From Ktedonobacterales bacterium (GTDB lineage: Bacteria > Chloroflexota > Ktedonobacteria > Ktedonobacterales > JACDGC01): a stretch of 8,545 nucleotides of DNA. Under the pieces are notes generated by a model. That model had not been told where the DNA came from. It searched no databases and was given only the letters and a program-made list of their open reading frames with translations. Both the position numbers and the translations under genes were made by a program. Shown in pieces: positions 1-5,795 of this stretch; position 1 is the stretch's first letter, and each line of letters begins with the position of its first letter. The stretch covers positions 1 to 8,545 of the forward strand of contig JACDGC010000124.1 of NCBI GenBank assembly GCA_013815535.1, read 5' to 3'.

Positions 1-1
1 C

Positions 2-1108
2 TTCAACGTCGTCATCCACTGGCGGCACGGCGGTGATGCCTATCAGCAACTCGTGGCAGTGGATCGCATAACACAATCCATCGCCGCGCAACCCACCGTT
101 GCGGGCGTCACGGGGCCAACCCGACCCGATGGCAAAGCGCCAGCGATTGATCCGGCAACGTTGCAAGCCGACTTCGCCAAACTGCCCCAGACGCTGAAAG
201 ATGCCATCCGCAGCGGACAGAGCATCCCCAGCGGGGGCATGGGTGGTTCGCCTGGTGGCACCATCGATCCCGCTGTCGTCGGACGCTATGCCGCCACGGT
301 GTCGTCCATCGCCAATGATGGGCAAACAGCCACCCTCGCGGTGACCCTCAAGATCGATCCCTATAGTGCCGCCGCATTGGACGCGATGGCCCCCATTCGT
401 GCCGCCGCGCGGAACGCCGCCCAGGATGCGGGGCTGAGCACGGAGGTCGCTTCAGTGCAACTCAGTGGCGTCACACCGCAACTGGCCGACACCCGCGCTG
501 CCAACGCGCACGACACGGCTTTGATCGTGCCCTTGGTGCTGTTGCTGGTGGCCATCGTGCTCGGCTTGTTGCTGCGCAGCATCGTCGCGCCGCTCTATTT
601 GCTGGCGGCGGTGACGCTCAATTACTTCGCGGCGTTGGGCATCTCCTCGCTGATTTTCACGCGGCTCCAGGGTGAAGAGGGGGTATCCTATGCCACACCA
701 CTCTATACGTTCATCTTCCTGGTGGCACTCGGCGCGGATTACACCATCTTCTTGATGTCGCGCGTGCGTGAGGAAGCGGCGCGGCGTGGTCTGCGCGAGG
801 GTACGGCAGTCGCGGTCAGTCGCACGGGCGGCGTCATCACCTCGGCGGGGCTCATCTTGGCTGGCACCTTCCTGGTGTTGACGACGCTGCCCCTCCGCAC
901 CCTCTCAGACTTTGGCAGCGCGGTGGCGATTGGCGTGCTGCTCGACACCTTTGTGGTCCGTGGCTTCCTGGTGCCGGGCATCGTGGTAGTGCTGGGGAAG
1001 GCCAATTGGTGGCCAGGGAAGTTACCCACGGTCACGGCGGATGCCGCTGCTGGCCAGCCAGCGGCAGAGTTGCCACCAGCAAGCACGGCAGTTACGAGCG
1101 CGCCCTAA
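2..1108 (+). CDS. MMPL/RND-family exporter, C-terminal part (5' truncated by window)
   Basis: The reading frame is open from base 2, so the gene begins upstream. A GTG at 53 lies inside the protein and is not the start. The 368 visible residues (numbered from base 2) hold the end of an extracytoplasmic domain (to about residue 168), including a Gly-rich stretch GGMGGSPGG (78-86). Five membrane helices follow, at about 171-193, 196-219, 229-252, 277-297 and 305-332. The third helix carries GADYTIFLMSRVRE. Its Asp246-Tyr247 pair matches the proton-relay pair of MmpL proteins. The later DTFVVRGFLVP and WWPGKLP segments are also typical of the family's end. A Pro/Ala-rich cytoplasmic tail follows. 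MMPL proteins are proton-driven inner-membrane exporters of lipids, antibiotics or other hydrophobic compounds; the substrate here cannot be told. The first RND repeat is outside the window. Family assignment is firm. Confidence 0.93.
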   Translation, partial: FNVVIHWRHGGDAYQQLVAVDRITQSIAAQPTVAGVTGPTRPDGKAPAIDPATLQADFAKLPQTLKDAIRSGQSIPSGGMGGSPGGTIDPAVVGRYAATVSSIANDGQTATLAVTLKIDPYSAAALDAMAPIRAAARNAAQDAGLSTEVASVQLSGVTPQLADTRAANAHDTALIVPLVLLLVAIVLGLLLRSIVAPLYLLAAVTLNYFAALGISSLIFTRLQGEEGVSYATPLYTFIFLVALGADYTIFLMSRVREEAARRGLREGTAVAVSRTGGVITSAGLILAGTFLVLTTLPLRTLSDFGSAVAIGVLLDTFVVRGFLVPGIVVVLGKANWWPGKLPTVTADAAAGQPAAELPPASTAVTSAP

Positions 1109-1122
1109 ACTCCCCCCAGCTC

Positions 1123-1189
1123 AACGCCACCGCCGCCGATCGCTTCCCACCTGCTCACGGTGATGGAAGGAATCAGCGGCGGTGGCGTT
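1123..1189. terminator. Large hairpin between convergent genes, likely bidirectional terminator
   Basis: Bases 1123-1140 pair with 1172-1189 over 18 positions, with a single C-A mismatch (1137/1175). Inside, CTTCC (1143-1147) pairs with GGAAG (1165-1169), and CACC (1148-1151) with GGTG (1159-1162). The structure starts 15 bases after the exporter stop and ends 50 bases before the lysR stop, so it can serve both converging transcripts. On the plus strand it ends in only TTT. There is no long U-tract, so intrinsic termination is inferred from structure and position. Confidence 0.7.
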
Positions 1190-1238
1190 TGGCGCACGGT
1201 GCAGGAAATGCACGGACGGGACTATCCACGCAAACGGT

Positions 1239-2126
1239 TCATCCCCATACCTGCCCCTTGGTGACAGCGATGCACGCTTGCACGGCATCTGGCAGCCATT
1301 TGTCGCGCCGCCAGATCAATTGCAGCGCCAGAATGGCTGGGGGCAATTCCCACGGCAGCACCACCAACAGCCCTTGGTCCACTTCGCGGCGAATGGCCAT
1401 ATGGGGCAGAACCGCGAACCCCATCCCCGCCATGACGCACTGCTTGATGGCTTCGACGCTGCGATATTCGAGTGTTTCCGCGATACTAATCCCCATTTCA
1501 GCTACGGTCTGCTCGAAGAGGGTGCGATAGGTGCACCCCGTTTCCGTTGCCAACAGGGGGGTCTTGGTCAGTGTCGCGACATCCAGAGTGGCCGATTGGG
1601 CTAAGGGATGATCAGGGCTGCAAATGAGGTTGATGGGCTCCTGCGTCAGCACGCATGCAGTGAGATCATCCACCTGCACCGGAGCATCTAAAATGAAGGC
1701 GACATCCAGTTCGCCCCGGCGTACCCGCTGAATGAGTTCGCTCACGGGGCCGGGGCAAAACACCGGCTTCACCAAAGGATGTTGCTGACGCAGCGCCTGC
1801 AACATGCTGGGCAAACGATAGGAGCAGACGCTTTCGGGCGCGCCGATGCGCACCTGTCCCTGTGGCGCTTGATGCGCGGAAACGGCATGGCGTGCTTCAT
1901 CCAACAGCTGCACGATCTGGTTGGCATAGGGCAACAAGCGCTCCCCTGCGTCAGTCAGGCTGACCTGCTTGCCCAACCGATTGAAGAGCCGCACGCCCAA
2001 TTCGCGTTCGAGCGCCTGAATTTGCGCGGTGACATTCGACTGCACATAGTCCAAGATCAACGATGTCTTGGTGAAGCTGAGTGTATCGGCCAACACCCGA
2101 AACGTCTTGAGATGCCGCGCTTCCAT
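1239..2126 (-). CDS. LysR-type transcriptional regulator
   Basis: The protein is 295 residues, the normal length for the family. The N-terminal winged helix-turn-helix is at about residues 3-60: LKTFRVLADTLSFTKTS, then VQSNVTAQIQALERELGVRLFNR and the wing LTDAGERLLPYA. A linker helix follows, and the effector-binding (periplasmic-binding-protein-like) domain runs from about 91 to 290. It includes LLATETGCTYR (191-201) and the conserved VMAGMGFAVLP (231-241). The usual Ala-Ala of the helix-turn-helix is replaced by Thr-Ser (21-22), a minor oddity. The ATG at 2126 is preceded by AGGAG (2133-2137, minus strand), a good ribosome site with 6-base spacing. The gene is divergent from the EamA transporter, with 118 bases between the two starts. 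This is the classic arrangement of a LysR regulator that controls itself and its neighbour. The effector is unknown. Confidence 0.95.
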   Translation of the reverse strand: MEARHLKTFRVLADTLSFTKTSLILDYVQSNVTAQIQALERELGVRLFNRLGKQVSLTDAGERLLPYANQIVQLLDEARHAVSAHQAPQGQVRIGAPESVCSYRLPSMLQALRQQHPLVKPVFCPGPVSELIQRVRRGELDVAFILDAPVQVDDLTACVLTQEPINLICSPDHPLAQSATLDVATLTKTPLLATETGCTYRTLFEQTVAEMGISIAETLEYRSVEAIKQCVMAGMGFAVLPHMAIRREVDQGLLVVLPWELPPAILALQLIWRRDKWLPDAVQACIAVTKGQVWG

Positions 2127-2135
2127 GAGATGCTC

Positions 2136-2154
2136 CTATCAATGATCGTGATAG
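2136..2154. promoter_or_regulatory. LysR-box-like inverted repeat (candidate operator)
   Basis: This is a perfect inverted repeat, CTATCA-N7-TGATAG. It contains the T-N11-A spacing typical of LysR-family boxes (T2139, A2151). It covers the predicted lysR transcription start and abuts the lysR ribosome site, a position suited to autorepression. Binding is inferred. Confidence 0.5.
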
Positions 2155-2159
2155 ATACC

Positions 2160-2188
2160 ATTATAGATATTCGTTGCAAGTGATACAA
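2160..2188 (-). promoter_or_regulatory. Predicted sigma70 promoter of the lysR gene
   Basis: On the minus strand there is a perfect TATAAT (2160-2165), 17 bases from a weaker -35 TTGTAT (2183-2188). The start would fall near 2153, inside the inverted repeat at 2136-2154. Two direct copies of ATAGATA (2151-2157 and 2163-2169, 12 bases apart) overlap this region and may be additional protein contacts. Confidence 0.5.
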
Positions 2189-2202
2189 AGAACGACTACA
2201 CT
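2174..2202 (+). promoter_or_regulatory. Predicted sigma70 promoter of the EamA transporter gene
   Basis: TTGCAA (2174-2179) and TACACT (2197-2202) are separated by exactly 17 bases. Each box matches consensus at 4 of 6 positions, as expected for a weak promoter that needs an activator. The predicted start lies near 2209, within the dyad at 2201-2212. Confidence 0.4.
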
Positions 2203-2212
2203 CAATGTTGAG
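2201..2212. promoter_or_regulatory. Dyad CTCAA-TG-TTGAG at the predicted eamA start site
   Basis: A perfect 5-base inverted repeat with a 2-base centre overlaps the last two bases of the predicted -10 box and the likely transcription start. The position would suit a repressor site. It does not resemble the CTATCA/TGATAG repeat, so if functional it may bind a different protein. Confidence 0.3.
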
Positions 2213-2230
2213 CATTCCAACGTGTGACAA

Positions 2231-2236
2231 GAAGGA
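2231..2236 (+). promoter_or_regulatory. Ribosome binding site that sets the EamA start
   Basis: GAAGGA lies 8 bases before the ATG at 2245. An in-frame GTG at 2224 sits upstream of this site and would put the site inside the coding region, so the ATG at 2245 is preferred. Confidence 0.7.
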
Positions 2237-2244
2237 CCTTTGCC

Positions 2245-3183
2245 ATGGATATTTCCTCGCCCGCCCACGCAAGCAGGGCAACCGCCATAACCACCGCCAA
2301 GCGCTGGCACCCCTATCTGGCGGCGGGGGTCACGGTCGTTTTGTGGGCCTCCGCTTTCCCGGGCATCCGCGCGAGTTTGGGCGCCTATTCGCCAGCCCAT
2401 GTCGCGCTGTTGCGCTATGCCACGGCATCGCTCGCGCTGGCAATCTATGCGGCGGTGACGCACATGCCCCTGCCCCAGTGGCGCGATGTTCCCGCGTTTT
2501 TCGCCTTGGGCATCATTGGCATCAGCTTCTATAATGTAGCGCTCAACACGGGTGAGGTGTCGGTGCCTTCCGCCGTCGCCAGCTTCATCATCGCGGCGGC
2601 CCCCATCTTCATGGCATTACAGGCCCTCATGCTCTTGGGGGAGCGCTTGCGCGGGTGGGGCTGGCTGGGCATCGGCCTCAGCTTCGCGGGCGTGGCGGTC
2701 ATGAGCTTGCGCGGGAGCCATGGGGGGACGGTAGACTGGCGCGTTGTGCTGGTGTTGCTGGCCGCCGTCGCGCAGAGCGTCTATTCCATCGGCCAAAAGC
2801 GCCTGTTGCGCCGCTACTCAGCCTTCGCCTGCACGGCCTACGCCATTTGGGCGGGCACGTTGGCGTTGCTCATCTTCGTCCCCGGCCTCGTTCCGGCGAT
2901 GCGGGCTGCCCCGGCCTCGGCCACCCTCGCCGTCATCTATCTGGGCATCTTTCCTGGGGCCATCGCCTACGTCGCATGGTCCCAGGCGCTGGCGCGGCTG
3001 ACGGCAGCGACCGCAGCGAGTTTCCTCTATGGTGTGCCGATCATCGCGTTATTGATCGCGTGGGTGTGGTTGGGTGAGGTGCCCATGCCACTGACGCTGG
3101 CGGGGGGAATGCTCGTGATTGCTGGTGTGGTCATCGTCAACCTGCGTAGTCGGTTGCCAGTCCGTGCCCAGCCCACGGAATAG
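2245..3183 (+). CDS. EamA/DMT-family transporter (10 membrane helices)
   Basis: The protein is 312 residues, the usual size for a drug/metabolite transporter of the EamA family. It has two homologous five-helix halves, at about residues 25-155 and 167-301. Signature positions include LWASAFPGIRASL (33-45) followed by the SPAHVALLRY segment (49-58). Each half ends in the same pattern: LLGERLRGWGWLGIGLSFAGV in the first and LGEVPMPLTLAGGMLVIAGV in the second, where an acidic residue precedes the last helix. A short Ala/Thr-rich cytoplasmic N-terminus precedes helix 1. EamA proteins usually export amino acids, other metabolites or drugs across the cytoplasmic membrane; the substrate cannot be deduced. 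A longer form starting at GTG 2224 is possible but less likely. The gene is divergent from the LysR regulator, which probably controls it. Confidence 0.93.
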   Translation: MDISSPAHASRATAITTAKRWHPYLAAGVTVVLWASAFPGIRASLGAYSPAHVALLRYATASLALAIYAAVTHMPLPQWRDVPAFFALGIIGISFYNVALNTGEVSVPSAVASFIIAAAPIFMALQALMLLGERLRGWGWLGIGLSFAGVAVMSLRGSHGGTVDWRVVLVLLAAVAQSVYSIGQKRLLRRYSAFACTAYAIWAGTLALLIFVPGLVPAMRAAPASATLAVIYLGIFPGAIAYVAWSQALARLTAATAASFLYGVPIIALLIAWVWLGEVPMPLTLAGGMLVIAGVVIVNLRSRLPVRAQPTE

Positions 3184-3221
3184 CCGCTGTTTGGAGTGGG
3201 TTAGCTACCATAACACATCTT

Positions 3222-3240
3222 TAGCAAGAATGCTATAGCA
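3222..3240. repeat. TAGCA repeat cluster upstream of glutamine synthetase
   Basis: Three alternating half-sites occur in 19 bases: TAGCA (3222-3226), TGCTA (3231-3235) and TAGCA (3236-3240). The last two form a perfect 10-base palindrome, TGCTATAGCA (3231-3240). The first two could form a 5-bp hairpin with loop AGAA. The cluster lies just upstream of the promoter-like site at 3243-3269, where an operator would be expected. It does not match the NtcA or Bacillus GlnR/TnrA consensus as I know them. Confidence 0.35.
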
Positions 3241-3242
3241 GA

Positions 3243-3269
3243 TTGTGACAGTGTGGCGAGGGCTATACT
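3243..3269 (+). promoter_or_regulatory. Possible promoter of the glutamine synthetase gene
   Basis: TATACT (3264-3269) matches 5 of 6 positions of the -10 consensus. The best -35 candidate is TTGTGA (3243-3248), at a short 15-base spacing. A start near 3276 would give a leader of about 110 bases containing the G8 tract. Confidence 0.35.
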
Positions 3270-3286
3270 GGGGATGACATCCCCAG
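3268..3286. terminator. Perfect 8-bp hairpin, eamA terminator or synthetase leader element
   Basis: CTGGGGAT (3268-3275) and ATCCCCAG (3279-3286) pair perfectly around a GAC loop. It lies 85 bases after the EamA stop. The downstream sequence is only moderately T-rich, so a classical terminator is not certain. It overlaps the end of the predicted TATACT box and could instead act at the start of the synthetase transcript. Confidence 0.4.
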
Positions 3287-3325
3287 CGGATGCTGTTGTT
3301 TGGGTTCCCACAGGTGTGTAGCGAC

Positions 3326-3353
3326 TGTGCCATGCGCCTGCGGGGGGGGCACA
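3326..3353 (+). other. G8 tract in a possible leader hairpin before glutamine synthetase
   Basis: Eight consecutive G residues (3342-3349) lie 35 bases upstream of the start codon. TGTGCC (3326-3331) can pair with GGCACA (3348-3353), placing the G-run on the 3' side of the loop and stem. A wider alternative pairs GGTGTGT (3313-3319) with ACACACC (3351-3357). A homopolymer of this length is prone to slippage; function is unknown. Confidence 0.3.
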
Positions 3354-3370
3354 CACCACACTCACGCCAA

Positions 3371-3375
3371 AAGGA
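3371..3375 (+). promoter_or_regulatory. Ribosome binding site of glutamine synthetase
   Basis: AAGGA is placed 9 bases before the ATG at 3385, separated by a CACACACAG spacer. It supports this start codon over internal ATGs. Confidence 0.65.
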
Positions 3376-3384
3376 CACACACAG

Positions 3385-4812
3385 ATGACGTCACCACTAC
3401 GAGAATTTCTCGAAATCCCTTACGACCAACTCGAAGAACTGAACCTGGAAGCGAAAGCCAAACGACTGGCCCGCGTCGCCCCCGACCAGATCCGCGAAGA
3501 GCGCATGAAGTATCTGAACGATGAGCGGCGCATCAAGGCCGTCACGGTGTGCTTCTCGGACCTCGAAGGCCGACTGCACATGCTGGACTATGATAAGAAG
3601 TTCCTGCTCAAGTCAGTCGACAACCTGACCTTCGATGGCTCCTCAATTCGTGGCTTCTCGGCCCAAAAAGAGTCGGATCTGCGGTTGGCCGTCGACTGGC
3701 CCGCCTTCTATTGGTTGCCAGCGGATGTCTTTGGCCCAGGGAAGGTGCTGGTCTTTGGCCAGGTGCTCGAACGCGACGGCACGACCTATGGCGCTGACCT
3801 GCGCTCGCATCTGAAGCAATTCACCGACGCGCAGTTTCAGCGCAATGGCTATCGCTGCAACGCCGCCAACGAGATCGAGGGCTTCATCTTCCGTGGCAAG
3901 CATGCCGAGCAGCACTACGCCACCGCGCAAGGCTTTGAGTTCATCACCACGGGTGGCTATTACCACTCCCTGCCGGGCGACCCGCTGCGCGACTTCATCG
4001 ACGCGGCAGCCGAGGCACAGCGCGCCATGGGTTTCTCGAACGAGAAAGATCATCCCGAAGTCGCCCCGTCGCAATTCGAGATGAACTATTCCCACACCGA
4101 GGCAACCATCGCCGCCGATCAGGTGATGCTCTATAAGCTGCTGTGCCGCCAGGTGGCCTTGCAGCACGACAGCACGGCCAGCTTCCTGCCCAAGCCCGTC
4201 ACGGGTGTCAATGGCAGTGGCATGCACACCAACATGTCGGTGACAGGCGAGGGCCGCAACCTCTTCTTTGATGGCGCGGGCAAAGACGGGCTGTCAACCT
4301 TTGGCTGGGACTACGTCGCGCGCATCTTAGAGGCCGCCCCCGATTTGTGCTTGATCCTCAACTCCAGCGTCAATTCCTATCGCCGTCTGGACCCGCACTT
4401 CGAGGCCCCCAACCAGATCAAAGCTTCGGCGATTGATCGCGGGTCGATGGTGCGCATCCCCTTGGGCAATGTGAACTCGGCGCGCGTCGAGGTGCGCTCC
4501 ATCGCGCCGGACGCGAACCCTTACCTGGCGATCTATTCGTTGTTCAAGATCGGGTTGGAAGGGAAGTTGCCCGCTGGCCAGTCGGATGCGCCAGAGCGCT
4601 TGCTGTTTGACAACATCTATGATGCCATCGACGAGTTCGCGGGCAGCACGACCATCCGCGAACTGTTGGGAGCCGAGGTGCAAGACAAGTATGCCCAACT
4701 CAAGCGTGAGCAGGCCGAGCGCTGCCCGCGCAAACTGGGGAGCTTGATCAAAAGCTCCGAGGTACAGTTCCACCACGAAGTGTACAACCAGTACCTCTGG
4801 AACCAATTCTAA
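3385..4812 (+). CDS. Glutamine synthetase (type I-like)
   Basis: This enzyme makes glutamine from glutamate, ammonia and ATP in the cytoplasm. The 475-residue protein has an N-terminal extension (about residues 1-45), then the beta-grasp domain with the latch motif DGSSIRGF (84-91), then the catalytic domain. Active-site acids are present: E163 and E165 (EIEGF), E225 (HPEV), E232 (SQFEM), flap E340 in DPHFEAP, and E369 in ARVEVR. NGSGMHTN (276-283) keeps the first His (H281), but N283 replaces the second His of the usual MHxH. HTN is also found in eukaryote-type GSII (GAGCHTN). The NSYRRLDPHFEAP region (330-342) and ANPYL further on are family hallmarks. Y412 in DNIYD resembles the adenylylated Tyr region (NLYD) of enterobacterial enzymes, but no adenylyltransferase gene is visible. 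The symbol glnA is withheld because this is a divergent subgroup. It appears monocistronic, flanked by hairpins. Confidence 0.93.
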   Translation: MTSPLREFLEIPYDQLEELNLEAKAKRLARVAPDQIREERMKYLNDERRIKAVTVCFSDLEGRLHMLDYDKKFLLKSVDNLTFDGSSIRGFSAQKESDLRLAVDWPAFYWLPADVFGPGKVLVFGQVLERDGTTYGADLRSHLKQFTDAQFQRNGYRCNAANEIEGFIFRGKHAEQHYATAQGFEFITTGGYYHSLPGDPLRDFIDAAAEAQRAMGFSNEKDHPEVAPSQFEMNYSHTEATIAADQVMLYKLLCRQVALQHDSTASFLPKPVTGVNGSGMHTNMSVTGEGRNLFFDGAGKDGLSTFGWDYVARILEAAPDLCLILNSSVNSYRRLDPHFEAPNQIKASAIDRGSMVRIPLGNVNSARVEVRSIAPDANPYLAIYSLFKIGLEGKLPAGQSDAPERLLFDNIYDAIDEFAGSTTIRELLGAEVQDKYAQLKREQAERCPRKLGSLIKSSEVQFHHEVYNQYLWNQF

Positions 4813-4825
4813 CCCCACGTGGCAC

Positions 4826-4872
4826 GCACATCCCCCTGCCGCTGGCCTGAGGCGCAGTGGCGGGGGATGTGC
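4826..4872 (+). terminator. Long GC-rich hairpin after glutamine synthetase
   Basis: Bases 4826-4836 pair perfectly with 4862-4872 (11 bp). After a bulged T4837, GCCGCTG (4838-4844) pairs with CAGTGGC (4855-4861), including one G-T wobble. GCC (4845-4847) then pairs with GGC (4851-4853) around a TGA loop. It begins 14 bases after the stop codon. No T-tract follows, so it may work as a U-less terminator, or as an RNA-stabilising or processing structure. A small palindrome, CCACGTGG (4815-4822), precedes it. Confidence 0.65.
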
Positions 4873-5099
4873 CTAGCAGGCAGCCTATGAAGCTGGTCAA
4901 TCTCGCAGATATCGCGACGAGATGGCCAAGCTAACCTAAGCTCATAACAACTTTACATCTGACCCGATGAAGGGGAGCCTAAGGATTGTCAGCGACCATT
5001 CTTCTGGCGTATGGTTAGGGCAGAGGGAACATCTGTATGGCACACGACCTCTTCGTGGCGGCAGCCCCATTTGTCGTCACATCGTGAAAGAAGTTGATC
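4873..5099. other. Intergenic spacer before the SGNH hydrolase
   Basis: I see no credible gene in this spacer. The ATG at 4967 opens a frame that overlaps the hydrolase out of frame and encodes nothing recognisable. It contains a weak dyad TCTCG/CGAGA (4901-4905 and 4918-4922) and the promoter-like site listed separately. It is less GC-rich than the genes around it. Confidence 0.5.
4986..5015 (+). promoter_or_regulatory. Possible sigma70 promoter of the SGNH-FtsX operon
   Basis: TTGTCA (4986-4991) matches the -35 consensus at 5 of 6 positions. TATGGT (5010-5015), 18 bases on, matches the -10 consensus at 4 of 6. It is placed about 85 bases before the hydrolase start. Confidence 0.35.
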
Positions 5100-5795
5100 G
5101 TGGTCGCACGCTTCCCCCGCTCAGCATCCTGGTTCAGCGTCCTGTGCCTCGCCACCTTGCTCGTGAATGGCTGTGCTACCACCGCCGCGCCGCAGGCGGC
5201 GAACGCCGCGCCGATTCACTATGCATTGACCTATGTCGCGGTCGGCGCATCGGATGCCTATGGAGTGGGTACGGATGCCCCCGCCTACCAAAGTTGGCCA
5301 TCGGTGCTGGCGGGGCAATTGAGCGCCAACACCCATTTGGTGAATCTGGGGATTCCCGGGGCGACGGTGGCCGAGGCCCAGCGCACGGAAGTCCCCATCG
5401 CGGTGACCACGCACCCCAACGTCATCACCGTCTGGCTGGCGCTCAACGACTATGCCGCCCAGGTGCCGCTAGCCACATATCGCGCGCAACTGAGCGCGCT
5501 GCTCACCACCCTGGCCGCGACGGGGGCACGCGTCTTCGTTGGCAACATGCCCGACCTCACCTTGCTGCCCTACTTCGCGGAACGCGCACAAACCCAACTG
5601 CACGCCGATGTCAGCACCTGGAATGACGCCATCGAGAGCGTGATCGCCGCAACGGGCACCCATCTGGTGGACATCCATGCAGACTTCGCGGAGCTTGCCA
5701 CGCACCCCGAATATCTCAGCAATGACGGACTGCACCCCTCGACTGAGGGCGCGCAACGGCTGGCCGCCTACTTCGCCACGGCGATACACCCATGA
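5100..5795 (+). CDS. SGNH/GDSL-family hydrolase, probable lipoprotein
   Basis: This small esterase/lipase-type enzyme has 231 residues from GTG 5100. TTG at 5094 would add two residues, but it directly abuts the only SD-like stretch (GAAAGAAG, 5086-5093), whereas GTG 5100 sits 6 bases after it. An in-frame TGA at 5085 excludes anything longer. Residues 1-24 form a signal peptide (ARFPR, then a hydrophobic stretch) ending LLVNGC, a plausible though imperfect lipobox with Cys25 as lipidation site. An Ala-rich linker follows. The four SGNH blocks are visible: YVAVGASDAYG with nucleophile Ser51 (GAS rather than GDS), Gly84 in NLGIPGA, Asn116 in WLALNDY, and Asp209/His212 in DGLHPSTEGA. Likely substrates are acyl or acetyl esters of lipids, glycans or peptidoglycan outside the membrane. 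Its stop overlaps the next start (ATGA), so the two are translationally coupled. Confidence 0.88.
   Translation: MVARFPRSASWFSVLCLATLLVNGCATTAAPQAANAAPIHYALTYVAVGASDAYGVGTDAPAYQSWPSVLAGQLSANTHLVNLGIPGATVAEAQRTEVPIAVTTHPNVITVWLALNDYAAQVPLATYRAQLSALLTTLAATGARVFVGNMPDLTLLPYFAERAQTQLHADVSTWNDAIESVIAATGTHLVDIHADFAELATHPEYLSNDGLHPSTEGAQRLAAYFATAIHP

Noticed and set aside
53..55. GTG as the start of the MMPL gene
   Set aside because: The frame stays open and protein-like to the window edge, and the family requires a preceding RND repeat. The GTG is internal.
1006..1604. Plus-strand frames of 174 and 140 codons across the exporter end and lysR
   Set aside because: They overlap the exporter end and/or lie antisense to the LysR gene, and they span the terminator hairpin. 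No domain is recognisable.
2224..2226. GTG as the start of the EamA gene
   Set aside because: It precedes the GAAGGA ribosome site, which is correctly spaced for the ATG at 2245.
3643..4818. Minus-strand frames of 194 and 163 codons under glutamine synthetase
   Set aside because: They are antisense to a highly conserved enzyme and carry no family features of their own.
4813..4840. A sigma54-type promoter (TGGCACG followed by a C-rich stretch) after the synthetase
   Set aside because: The -12 TTGC element is absent and the bases are part of the terminator-like hairpin.
4967..5626. A 219-codon plus-strand frame overlapping the SGNH gene
   Set aside because: It is out of frame with the hydrolase, which has a lipoprotein signal and all four SGNH blocks. 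The alternative translation is Arg/His-rich and featureless.
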